Source of the DNA: an uncultured Pelagibacteraceae bacterium
GTDB lineage: Bacteria; Pseudomonadota; Alphaproteobacteria; Pelagibacterales; Pelagibacteraceae
Direction of reading: 5' to 3'
NCBI GenBank assembly: GCA_902547535.1
Contig: CACCOB010000002.1
Span: 186,001-250,000, forward strand
Length of the DNA stretch: 64,000 bases
In this document: positions 52,663-61,459 of the stretch, one piece after another
How positions within the stretch are numbered: position 1 is the stretch's first letter
Layout of the letters: each line of letters starts with the position of its first letter
Translations under genes and position numbers: made by a program
Notes under the pieces: model-generated
Told to the model about the DNA's origin: nothing
Seen by the model: only the letters and a program-made list of their open reading frames with translations
The model's database searches: none

Positions 52663-54816
52663 ATGGAAATTCTAAAAAAATATCCAAAATTATTTCAATG
52701 GTTATTTTTATTAATAGTATTTTTTGCTTTATGTTTTGCAATTGATGTACCTGAAACTTATAAATTTATTAGAGGGCAAGCTGAATTTGTAAAAGACCCC
52801 AATCAAAGCACCTTTGTTTTTTTAGGAAAAGAAGTGAGGTATTACGCTTTTGATGTTTTTTGGAGACTTCCTCCTTTACTTGGTTGGTTGCCAATTTGGA
52901 TAAATGACTCTTTATTCTTTCTTATGAATGATTGGATGCCAATGGAGTTTTGGAACGAAGATACTCAAGAATATAAAACTAGACCGTTAGTTTTACAAAT
53001 TACTAGAAACCTAACTGCCTTTATGACTTTTCTAATAGAATTAATTAGAGAGATTTTACTTGGTGGACTTGAAACTATCGTAGCATTTACAAGTTGGGAT
53101 TGGATTGATGCTAATCCTTGGGCAGAATTGCCTGGCTTACCATGGACTATTGTTGCTGCTGGTTCTGCAATACTTGCTTATAAGTTAGGTGGTAGAGGGT
53201 TGGCAATTTTTGCAGGTTTAGCAATGACTTATATTTCTATTTTTGGTCAGTGGAAACCATCAATGCAGACATTATCTTTTATTTTAGTTGCAGCACCACT
53301 ATCATTTATATTTGGATTAAGTCTTGGTATTGCTGCCTTTAAGAGTAAAAGAGTTGAAAAAGCTTTATATCCAATACTTTTAGTCATGCAAACAATGCCT
53401 CAGTACGCTGTGTTAGTTCCTGCTCTTGTACTTTTTGGAGTTGGGGATCATGCGGCAGTGATTATAACAATGATTGTAGCTGTACCTCCTATGATATTAT
53501 TGACCTTATTAGGATTAAGAGCTGTTCCACCGGAGGTTATTGAAGCTGGTAGAATGAGTGGATGCAATAATTGGCAACTAATGTTCAAAGTTTTAATTCC
53601 AACAGCAAGAAGAGATATTTTGATCGGAGTTAACCAAGTTATAATGGTTTGTTTTTCTATGGCTGTTATCTCCGCTTTTATTGGAGCAAAAGGTTTAGGG
53701 TTTAATTTATTGTTAGCATTAAATCAGTTAAATATTGGATTAGCTTTGGAAGCAGGACTTTGTATTAGTTTGATTGCAATTCTATTAGATAAAATGTCCT
53801 TAGCTTGGGCGAATAAACAAGTTGATTATTTTGGGAATCTAAATTTTTTCCAAAGGAATAAAAATTCATTATTTTTTGGACTAATAATGATTGTAGGAAT
53901 TGCGTTAGCGTATTTTGGATCTATTTATTTTAAAGGTGGATATAATTATTTATTTGAAGTTCCACATAATAAAGGGATATCAACTGCTGATTTTTGGAAC
54001 AAAGGAGTTGACTGGATATTCGATACATTTTTTGTTTACATAAAAGCATTTAATACTTGGTTAATTGTTGAAGTACTTCAGCCAATGAGAGCTTTATATT
54101 TAAGAATGCCAGCAATAGCTACAATAGTATTAGTAGTTGGAGCGGGATATTTGATTGGTGGCATAAGATCAGCTTTAGTAGTTTGTGGTTTGACTTTATT
54201 TATAGCATTAAGTCCTTGGTGGGATAGAGCTTTAGTAACAACTTATATGGCAACATTTGGCGTGATTGTATCATGTATTATTGGATTTACAGTTGGAACT
54301 TTGTGTTTTCAAAATAAACACTCTACAAAATTTATGTTAAACGTATGTGATATTTTTCAAACCTTTCCATCATTTGTATATTTAATTCCTGTAATGATGC
54401 TATTTGGTATAACTGATACTTCTGTTCTTATAGCGGTAATAGTTTATGCGACTATACCTGCAACGAGATATACAATAGAAGGACTTAGAAGTGTCCCGTC
54501 TGGTTTACATGATGCTGCAACGATGTCAGGGGTAACAAAATTTCAAAGATTATTTAAGATAGAGTTTCCTTTAGCATTCCCACATATGATGTTGGGACTT
54601 AATCAAACAATAGTTTTTGCTTTATTTATGGTGATTATAGGGGCATTTATAGGTACTGAGGATTTAGGACAATACATTTTAAAAGCTTTGTCTGACAAAA
54701 AAGGTGCGGGTATTGGATTAACATTAGGAATATGTGTTGCTTTCATAGGTTTAATTTTTGATAATTTAATAAGAACTTGGGTTGATAAAAGAAAAAAACA
54801 TTTGGGTATAGATTAA
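52663..54816 (+). CDS. tmoW: ABC transporter double permease, TMAO/betaine type (TmoW-like)
   Basis: A 717-residue membrane protein made of two ABC permease halves. The cytoplasmic EAA loops are visible twice: EAGRMSGCNNWQLMFKVLIP (about residue 290) and DAATMSGVTKFQRLFKIEFP (about 620). The first 120 residues hold a helix and amphipathic segments. ProW-type permeases usually have one such domain (300-350 residues) and dimerise; the internal duplication gives a built-in heterodimer, as described for TMAO transporters of marine bacteria. Its stop is followed 4 bases later by glpK. Confidence 0.9.
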   Translation: MEILKKYPKLFQWLFLLIVFFALCFAIDVPETYKFIRGQAEFVKDPNQSTFVFLGKEVRYYAFDVFWRLPPLLGWLPIWINDSLFFLMNDWMPMEFWNEDTQEYKTRPLVLQITRNLTAFMTFLIELIREILLGGLETIVAFTSWDWIDANPWAELPGLPWTIVAAGSAILAYKLGGRGLAIFAGLAMTYISIFGQWKPSMQTLSFILVAAPLSFIFGLSLGIAAFKSKRVEKALYPILLVMQTMPQYAVLVPALVLFGVGDHAAVIITMIVAVPPMILLTLLGLRAVPPEVIEAGRMSGCNNWQLMFKVLIPTARRDILIGVNQVIMVCFSMAVISAFIGAKGLGFNLLLALNQLNIGLALEAGLCISLIAILLDKMSLAWANKQVDYFGNLNFFQRNKNSLFFGLIMIVGIALAYFGSIYFKGGYNYLFEVPHNKGISTADFWNKGVDWIFDTFFVYIKAFNTWLIVEVLQPMRALYLRMPAIATIVLVVGAGYLIGGIRSALVVCGLTLFIALSPWWDRALVTTYMATFGVIVSCIIGFTVGTLCFQNKHSTKFMLNVCDIFQTFPSFVYLIPVMMLFGITDTSVLIAVIVYATIPATRYTIEGLRSVPSGLHDAATMSGVTKFQRLFKIEFPLAFPHMMLGLNQTIVFALFMVIIGAFIGTEDLGQYILKALSDKKGAGIGLTLGICVAFIGLIFDNLIRTWVDKRKKHLGID

Positions 54817-54820
54817 ACTT

Positions 54821-56299
54821 GTGAAAAAGTTTCTTGTTGCTATTGACCAAGGCACAACATCTTCAAGAGCAATTTTATTTGATTTAAAAGGTAATATAAA
54901 ATTCACATCTCAATTCGAGTTTACTCAATATTTTCCAAAAAATGGATGGGTTGAGCATAATCCAAACGAAATTTGGGCTTCAACTATTAAAGCTTTAAAA
55001 AATGTAATTAGAAAAGCTTCAAATTTAAAAGGTAAAATATTAAGTATAGGAATCACAAATCAAAGAGAAACAACCATCCTGTGGAATAAAAAAACTGGCA
55101 AAGCAATTTATAATGCAATTGTTTGGCAAGATAGAAGAACACAAGAATATTGTGAAAAACTAAAAAAAAAAAAATATGAGAATACTTTTAGAAAAAAAAC
55201 TGGATTATTTATTGATCCATATTTTTCGGCTACAAAAGTTAAATGGATCTTAGAGAATGTAAAAATTTCAAAGAAACTTTTAAAATCTAATAATTTACTC
55301 TTTGGAACAGTAGACACTTATTTAATTTGGAAGTTAACTAATGGAAAGCATCATTTAACTGATGCAACAAATGCAAGTAGGACAATGTTATTTAATATTA
55401 ATAACAATAATTGGGACAAAGAAATTTTAAAAAAACTGAATATCCCAAAAAGCATTCTACCAGGTGTAAAAAATTCAGCAGATAATTTTGGAATAACAAA
55501 TAAAAAAATAGTTGGATATGAAATTCCTATATCTGCAGTTTTAGGTGATCAACAAGCTGCAGCTGTTGGTCAATCTTGTTTTGAAAAAGGCTCGATAAAA
55601 AGTACTTATGGAACAGGAGCGTTTGCCATAATGAATACAGGATCTAAAAAAATATTTTCAAAAAATAAATTATTAACTACAATTTGCTATAGATTAAATG
55701 GAAAAAATACTTTTGCTCTCGAAGGCTCTATTTTTATTGCTGGGGCAGGTGTTCAATGGTTAAGAGATAAGTTAAAGCTAATAAATAATGCTTGTGATAC
55801 TGAACAAATTGCTAAATCAAAAAAAAACAATGAAGGTATCTATGTTGTGCCAGCTTTTAGTGGGATGGGAGCCCCATATTGGAGACCTGATGCAAGAGGA
55901 ATAATTACAGGTTTAACTAGAGACAGTGATTGGAAAACTTTAGTGAGGGCAGTGATAGAGTCTGTAGCATATCAAAGCTATGATCTTTTTAATGCAATGA
56001 GAAAAGATGGATTGAAGCCAAATAAAATTAAAATTGATGGCGGAATGGTTGAAAATAATTGGTTTTCTCAATTTTTAGCAAATATTATCAATGTTAAAAC
56101 AGAAAGACCCAAAGTATTGGAGACCACAGCTCTTGGGGTTGCATTATTTGCTGGATACCAAATTGGTGTATTTAAATCATTAGATCAAATAAAGAGAATA
56201 TGGAAAAAAGATAAAATTTTCAAACCTAAATTTAGTTATATTGTTAGAAACAAATTGTTGAATGGGTGGAAGTTATCCGTCAAGAAAACTTTATTATAG
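54821..56299 (+). CDS. glpK: Glycerol kinase
   Basis: A 492-residue FGGY-family kinase starting at GTG (54821). The N-terminus FLVAIDQGTTSSRAILFD and the ITNQRETTILWNKKTGKAIYNAIVWQDRRT region are diagnostic of glycerol kinase, as is the late SGMGAPYWRPDARGII. It phosphorylates glycerol to glycerol-3-phosphate. It is 4 bases after the TMAO-type permease, so it may share its transcript. Functionally it fits better with the downstream glycosidase/ABC module and glycerol-3-phosphate dehydrogenase. Confidence 0.95.
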   Translation: MKKFLVAIDQGTTSSRAILFDLKGNIKFTSQFEFTQYFPKNGWVEHNPNEIWASTIKALKNVIRKASNLKGKILSIGITNQRETTILWNKKTGKAIYNAIVWQDRRTQEYCEKLKKKKYENTFRKKTGLFIDPYFSATKVKWILENVKISKKLLKSNNLLFGTVDTYLIWKLTNGKHHLTDATNASRTMLFNINNNNWDKEILKKLNIPKSILPGVKNSADNFGITNKKIVGYEIPISAVLGDQQAAAVGQSCFEKGSIKSTYGTGAFAIMNTGSKKIFSKNKLLTTICYRLNGKNTFALEGSIFIAGAGVQWLRDKLKLINNACDTEQIAKSKKNNEGIYVVPAFSGMGAPYWRPDARGIITGLTRDSDWKTLVRAVIESVAYQSYDLFNAMRKDGLKPNKIKIDGGMVENNWFSQFLANIINVKTERPKVLETTALGVALFAGYQIGVFKSLDQIKRIWKKDKIFKPKFSYIVRNKLLNGWKLSVKKTLL

Positions 56300-56307
56300 A
56301 AAATTTA

Positions 56308-57636
56308 TTATTTTAAAAACGTATCCATTGAGTCATCCATCGCAGATGCCCAAGGAGTATGGTGAATAGGGGCAATTGATCCAGTTACAGGTGATGAAAA
56401 AGATTTATTTCTGTAAGTAGAAATATCATCCATTTTATGATGTTCCCAATCCTTGAAATGTTTTCTTATTAATTCGAAATCAATTTTTGGATAATCTGAC
56501 ATTTCGTGAAGTTCTTTAGTATATTCAGTTTGAAAATCTATCATTTGATTAGGGTTTTCTAATTTTTCTTCCATAGAAACCCATTTAGAAATATCTTTTT
56601 CTATTTCACTATTATTTGGAATTTTTATTTTATTCATTATCACATCTCTCGCAAACCATGCTTGGCAATCAAACATATTAAAAGTATGAAATTGATCCTG
56701 CATACCTAGGTACATTAGCCTATGATTATCTTGCCACACAACTCCTTTGTATAATTTTGGTGGATATAATCTATTATGAGTTTTTAAACTCAGTTTTTCA
56801 TTTAAAAAAGGGAAATGATGCAAGTATCCTGTGCATAATATAATTACGTCCGCTTCTTGTTTTGTACCATCTTTGAAAATTGCTTTGCTACCCTCTAATC
56901 TATCTAAATAATAAACTTCTTTCATACCCGAAGGCCATTTAAAACCCATAGGGTTGTGTCTATAACCAATAGTTACACTTTTAGCTCCATATTTATTACA
57001 TTGTAGTGCAACATCTTCAGCTGAATAACTACTTCCAAGAACTATAACATTTTTATCTCTAAATTCTTCAGCATCTCTAAAATCATGAGAATGCATTATT
57101 CTTCCTGGAAAAGAACTCATACCTTTGTATTCAGGTATGAATGGAACTGAAAAATGTCCAGTTGAAACAACAACGTAATCAAATTTGTCGTGTAATATTT
57201 TATTATTAGTTTTATCTTGATAGCTAACTTCAAATTTATCAGAATTATAATTTACACTCTTTACACTTGTGCTAAATTTTATTTTGCTTTTAATATTTCC
57301 TTTGCTCACTCTTCCAATTATATAGTTATATAATACTTCTCTTGGTGGAAATGATGGAATGGGTTTTCCAAAATGCTCATCAAATGAATAATCTGCAAAC
57401 TCTAAACATTCTTTTGGTCCATTTGACCATAAATATCTATACATACTATTGGGGACAGGGTCACCATATTGATCAGAACCAGTTCTCCAACTGTAGTTCC
57501 ATAATCCTCCCCAATCATCCTGTTTTTCAAAACATACAATTTCTGGAACCTTTTCTCCATTTTTCTCAGCATGTTCGAAAGCTCTTAACATTGATAGTCC
57601 ACAAGGCCCCGCACCAATTATCGCTATTTTGTTCAT
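56308..57636 (-). CDS. tmm: Trimethylamine monooxygenase (flavin-containing monooxygenase)
   Basis: A 442-residue FMO. FAD motif IIGAGPCGLSMLRAF, the FMO fingerprint FPGRIMHSHDF, NADPH motif VLGSSYSAEDVAL and the TGYLHHFPFL end motif are present. The early WGGLWNYSWRTGSDQYGDPVPNS segment and the length match bacterial Tmm, which oxidises trimethylamine to TMAO with NADPH and O2. It sits on the opposite strand to glpK, convergent with a gap of 8 bases, close to the TMAO transporter and Tdm. Confidence 0.92.
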   Translation of the reverse strand: MNKIAIIGAGPCGLSMLRAFEHAEKNGEKVPEIVCFEKQDDWGGLWNYSWRTGSDQYGDPVPNSMYRYLWSNGPKECLEFADYSFDEHFGKPIPSFPPREVLYNYIIGRVSKGNIKSKIKFSTSVKSVNYNSDKFEVSYQDKTNNKILHDKFDYVVVSTGHFSVPFIPEYKGMSSFPGRIMHSHDFRDAEEFRDKNVIVLGSSYSAEDVALQCNKYGAKSVTIGYRHNPMGFKWPSGMKEVYYLDRLEGSKAIFKDGTKQEADVIILCTGYLHHFPFLNEKLSLKTHNRLYPPKLYKGVVWQDNHRLMYLGMQDQFHTFNMFDCQAWFARDVIMNKIKIPNNSEIEKDISKWVSMEEKLENPNQMIDFQTEYTKELHEMSDYPKIDFELIRKHFKDWEHHKMDDISTYRNKSFSSPVTGSIAPIHHTPWASAMDDSMDTFLK

Positions 57637-57748
57637 ATAAACTGTATAATTTTAAAAGTTATTTTATTAATAAAATTAAAAAAATAAAACTATTTTTTCT
57701 TTTAAATTACTTGTTAATAATAAATATTTAAATTTAGTTAATTTATTT

Positions 57749-58705
57749 ATGAAAAAAATTCTAATTATTGGAGGTGGGGCTATGGGCTCAGCCTTTTCTA
57801 TTCCTTGTTTAGATAATAATCACAAAGTATTTATAACAGAACCATACAGTCAAAGATTTATTAAAAATTTATCATCAAAAAATAAATTTCATTCAGCTTT
57901 AAAAATAAATCTTCCAAAAAAACTAAAATTTAAAAAATATTCCAATGAATTATTTTATGAAAAATATGATCTTGTAGTTATAGCGCTAAGCTTAACAGGT
58001 ATCGAATTTATTGCGAGTGAATTAAAAAAATTTAAAGTAAAATCTCCAATTTTAGTACTTACAAAAGGTCTTAAATATGAAAAGCAAAACAAAAAGATTT
58101 TGACTATTTCACAAACCCTTTTAAAAAGTTTCCCTAAATTAAATTTATCAGTTTTGAAAGGACCATGTTTAGCTAAAGAATTAGCTAGAAAATGCCAAAC
58201 AAGCGTGATCATCGCTAATAAAAATATTCAGATTGCAAAATTGTTAGGGAAAATGATTTCAACAAAATATTATTTGATTGAATATTCTAAAGATGTGGTT
58301 GGTGTTGAAATATGTTCTGCAATAAAAAATATTTATTCTATGATAATTGGTTCCGGTATGAGTTTGAATAAATCTTCAAGTTTGTTCCAAAAATCATTGT
58401 CAGAAATGAAATACATAACTAAACGTTTAAAAGGAAAAGAAGATACAGTTTTAAGTTTAGCAGGTGTTGGAGACTTGTATGTAAGCGCTGCAGGTGGAAG
58501 AAATAGTAAAATGGGAAGCTATTTAGGACAAGGTTTTACTTTCCAAAAAGCTAAAAAAAAGTTTATGGCAAATGATACTGTAGAAGGTGAACAACTTGTG
58601 AGAGAAATTGCGCCTTTTATTTTAAAAAAGTTTAATTCAAAAAAAATTCCTTTGATGTTTCAAATGATTAGATCAATTCTAAAAAATAAAAAATTCTTGA
58701 TTTAA
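57749..58705 (+). CDS. NAD(P)-dependent glycerol-3-phosphate dehydrogenase (GpsA-like)
   Basis: A 318-residue GpsA-type dehydrogenase. Dinucleotide motif IIGGGAMGSAFSIPC, GPCLAKELARKC around the substrate loop, catalytic lysine in EICSAIKNIYSM and LAGVGDLYVSAAGGRNSKMG. It interconverts glycerol-3-phosphate and dihydroxyacetone phosphate. As it lies beside glpK and an ABC-glycosidase module, oxidation of G3P for glycerol use is plausible in addition to the usual biosynthetic direction. The 112-base gap to tmm must hold two divergent promoters. Confidence 0.88.
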   Translation: MKKILIIGGGAMGSAFSIPCLDNNHKVFITEPYSQRFIKNLSSKNKFHSALKINLPKKLKFKKYSNELFYEKYDLVVIALSLTGIEFIASELKKFKVKSPILVLTKGLKYEKQNKKILTISQTLLKSFPKLNLSVLKGPCLAKELARKCQTSVIIANKNIQIAKLLGKMISTKYYLIEYSKDVVGVEICSAIKNIYSMIIGSGMSLNKSSSLFQKSLSEMKYITKRLKGKEDTVLSLAGVGDLYVSAAGGRNSKMGSYLGQGFTFQKAKKKFMANDTVEGEQLVREIAPFILKKFNSKKIPLMFQMIRSILKNKKFLI

Positions 58706-58720
58706 AAAATATTATATTTG

Positions 58721-58750
58721 TTGACTTTTTGAGTTATAGAGACTTTTTAT
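58721..58750 (+). promoter_or_regulatory. Candidate promoter of the sugar-type binding protein gene
   Basis: TTGACT at 58721-58726 with a TTTTAT-type -10 around 58745-58750 (18-base spacer), followed by about 65 bases of leader and an AAGAGGGG ribosome site before the ATG at 58818. The -35 is good and the -10 less certain. Confidence 0.45.
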
Positions 58751-58817
58751 ACCTATTGTCATTCATTTCTCTCGCTGATACATTTACTTTGTTAATCAAC
58801 GAAAAGAGGGGAAATCA

Positions 58818-60146
58818 ATGATTAAAAAAATAACAATAACTGTTTGCGCACTAATATTTTTTGTAACAAATATTAGTTTTGCAGACATTACTTTTTGGAC
58901 TACAGAAGTTCAACCAGCTAGAATGGCAAAACAAGAAGCTATGGCTAAGGATTTTGAGGCTAAAACTGGCATTAAGGTTGAAGTTATTCCTGTAGAAGAA
59001 AAAGATTTAGGAACAAGAGCAACAGCCGCAGCTGCAGCTGGTGATCTTCCAGATGTGATATACCACACTTTACAATATGTTTTACCTTGGGCTGAAGCTG
59101 GAATATTAGATGTAGATGCTAATAATGCAGTTGTTAAAGAACTTGGCAAAAAAACTTTTGCACCAGGCGCATTAAACATGGCTAAAAGTGGATCTAAAAT
59201 AGCAGCTGTTCCAGTTGATGGTTGGACACAGATGGTTGTGTACAGAAAAGATTTATTTGAAAAAGCAGGTCTTGAACCACCAACAAGTTATGAAAATATA
59301 ACTAAAGCAGTAGAAGCACTTTCAGGAGACGGAATGTTTGGTTTTGTTGCAGCTACTAAAACTGACGAAAATTTTATGAGTCAGGTTTTAGAACATGTTC
59401 TTTTAGCAAATGGAGTAAACGTTGTTAAAAAAGGTGGAGTAAAAAAACAAGGTAAAAAGTTAAAGGCAGCTTTAGAGTTTTATAAAGTAATTGCAAATGC
59501 AAGTCCTCCAGGAGAATTATATTGGAAACAATCTAGAGAATTGTACTTTGCTGGTAAAACTCCAATGATAATTTGGTCACCATTTATAATGGATGAACTT
59601 GCAGGCTTAAGAGACTCTGCGCCTCCAACAATAAATGACGATCCAACCTCAAGCGAACTAGCTTCGAAGACAGGTTTTATTACTAAGTTCAAAGGACCTA
59701 ATAATAATAAAGGAGCTGCTTGGGCTGATATAAGATATTTTGGTATAACAGCTGATGCAGATACTGAAGAAGCAAGTGCATTCATTAAATATTCAATGGA
59801 TGAGGGTTACACAAAAACCTTATCAATTGCACCTGAAGGTAAATTCCCTGTGAGAAGAGGAAACGCAAGTGATCCTGAAGCATTTACAAAAGCATGGAGT
59901 AAATTACCTGTAGGAGTTGATAGAAAAGCGCCTTTATCAGATTTATACTCTGAGGATGTTATTAATAACATTGTAGCTGGTTTAGACAAGGCTACTAGAT
60001 GGGGTGTTAAAGAAGGTGAACTCGCAAGAGCTTCTAAAATTATAAATAACAAGTTTATAAATAGAATAACTAGATTATACGTTGACGGGCAGATTGATAT
60101 TGATCAAGCAGTAGACATGATCAATCAAAAACTGGCTCAATTCTAG
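58818..60146 (+). CDS. CUT1-type sugar/polyol ABC transporter binding protein
   Basis: A 442-residue periplasmic binding protein of the UgpB/MalE-like group. Signal peptide at residues 1-24 (MIKKITITVCALIFFVTNIS, cut after FA), then the domain start ITFWTTEVQPARMAKQEAM. Two lobes joined by hinge crossings are consistent with family length. The cognate permeases follow after a hairpin. The substrate is probably a glycoside, given the glycosidase in the operon. Highly expressed relative to the membrane subunits if the hairpin attenuates. Confidence 0.9.
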   Translation: MIKKITITVCALIFFVTNISFADITFWTTEVQPARMAKQEAMAKDFEAKTGIKVEVIPVEEKDLGTRATAAAAAGDLPDVIYHTLQYVLPWAEAGILDVDANNAVVKELGKKTFAPGALNMAKSGSKIAAVPVDGWTQMVVYRKDLFEKAGLEPPTSYENITKAVEALSGDGMFGFVAATKTDENFMSQVLEHVLLANGVNVVKKGGVKKQGKKLKAALEFYKVIANASPPGELYWKQSRELYFAGKTPMIIWSPFIMDELAGLRDSAPPTINDDPTSSELASKTGFITKFKGPNNNKGAAWADIRYFGITADADTEEASAFIKYSMDEGYTKTLSIAPEGKFPVRRGNASDPEAFTKAWSKLPVGVDRKAPLSDLYSEDVINNIVAGLDKATRWGVKEGELARASKIINNKFINRITRLYVDGQIDIDQAVDMINQKLAQF

Positions 60147-60163
60147 ATTATAAAATAAATTTT

Positions 60164-60199
60164 AATAAAAGCGGATAATGTGTATTATCCGCTTTTATT
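60164..60199 (+). terminator. Long perfect hairpin between binding protein and permease genes
   Basis: A perfect 16-bp inverted repeat (arms 60164-60179 and 60184-60199) with GTGT loop and a GC-rich centre (GCGGATAAT). The right arm ends one base before the permease ATG, so it covers the permease's ribosome binding region. It can act as a partial terminator or translation attenuator. Confidence 0.8.
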
Positions 60200-61459
60200 A
60201 TGAGCGATACACTTTCAAAAATAGAAAAGAGAACTGCTTATATTTTATTATTACCTGCAGTTATCCTTGTTTTTTCAATCATATTATTCCCTATATTTGC
60301 TAATGTTTGGATTAGTTTTAAGGAAGTAGGCCTTAAAGACATAAGAATTCCAGAACCTAGAGCAAAAAAAATAGTTAAATCGATTAAAGATAGCTCAGAT
60401 GAAATAAAGATAATTTATAAGTTAAGAAACAGTTCATTAATATTGGACATAAGAGATGTAAAATTTCAAGATAAAACCCCAAAGAATGTTGAACCTTTAA
60501 ATTTAGATGAAAGATGTCAATTTAAATCAAATATAATTAATTGTAATTTTGGAAATTGGAAAGCTAAATACAAAGAGAACTTTCAAATTATCTTAAAAAA
60601 TAAGGAGGGTAAAAAAATCAACAAAAAAGAAATTAAATCTTTTAAACCTAAATTATCGGGTAAATCAGACAATATTCTTTTAAATACCAATTTCACATTA
60701 AAAAATTTTAAAAAAGTTTTTTTTCAAAACGAATTTTTCGATCTGTTAATGACAACATTTTATTATACCTTTTTTGGGACAATAGGATCAATAGTATTTG
60801 GAATTTTAGCAGCTCAGCTTGTAAATCAAAAATTTTTTGGAAGAACATTTATGAGAAGTATTCTTCTTTTTCCTTACGTAGGACCTGTTGTTGCTTTAGC
60901 ATATACTTGGGAACTATTATTGGATCCTTATAGTGGTACTTTAAACAACCTTTTATTAAATTTTCAAGTTATCCAGGAGCCTTTAAATTTATTAGGTCAG
61001 AAATATTTAACAATTAATTTTTTTGGTTTTGATTTGAAATTAAGATTAGCGTTAACAACTGTTATAATTTTTGAAATTTGGCGATATTTTCCATTAGCAT
61101 TTTTGTTTATACTGGCTCGACTACAGGCTGTTCCAAAAGAACTATATGAGGCAGCAGATGTTGATGGGGCTGGACCACTTCAAAAATTTAAAAGTATAAC
61201 ACTTCCACAGATTACAGCTGTAATATCAATTTTGTTTATGATTAGATTTATTTGGAATTTTAATAAATTTGAAGATATTTTTTTACTTACTGGAGGAGCA
61301 TCTGGTACTAGAACATTACCAATCAATGTCTATGAGCAAGGTTTCACAATATCTGATATTGGAATGGGATCTGCTGTATCAATTGTTATAGTTTTGCTTC
61401 TTTTAATGTTTATGTTTATTTATTTTAGACTATTAGGAAGGCGAGCTGATGAAAATTAA
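60200..61459 (+). CDS. ABC transporter permease 1 (UgpA/MalF-like) with large periplasmic insert
   Basis: A 419-residue permease. Membrane helix 1 is at residues 13-35. It is followed by a hydrophilic insert of about 130 residues (about 40-170) rich in lysine and containing two cysteines, then the usual five-helix core. The EAA loop is ELYEAADVDGAGPLQKFKSITLP. Normal CUT1 permeases are about 290-300 residues; the insert sits where MalF has its P2 periplasmic domain. The start ATG directly abuts a hairpin. It overlaps the second permease gene by 11 bases. Confidence 0.88.
   Translation: MSDTLSKIEKRTAYILLLPAVILVFSIILFPIFANVWISFKEVGLKDIRIPEPRAKKIVKSIKDSSDEIKIIYKLRNSSLILDIRDVKFQDKTPKNVEPLNLDERCQFKSNIINCNFGNWKAKYKENFQIILKNKEGKKINKKEIKSFKPKLSGKSDNILLNTNFTLKNFKKVFFQNEFFDLLMTTFYYTFFGTIGSIVFGILAAQLVNQKFFGRTFMRSILLFPYVGPVVALAYTWELLLDPYSGTLNNLLLNFQVIQEPLNLLGQKYLTINFFGFDLKLRLALTTVIIFEIWRYFPLAFLFILARLQAVPKELYEAADVDGAGPLQKFKSITLPQITAVISILFMIRFIWNFNKFEDIFLLTGGASGTRTLPINVYEQGFTISDIGMGSAVSIVIVLLLLMFMFIYFRLLGRRADEN

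Noticed and set aside
57661-57676. Perfect 16-base palindrome of A and T between tmm and the gpsA-like gene
   Set aside because: In DNA this AT-rich such palindromes occur by chance, and nothing else marks it as an operator.
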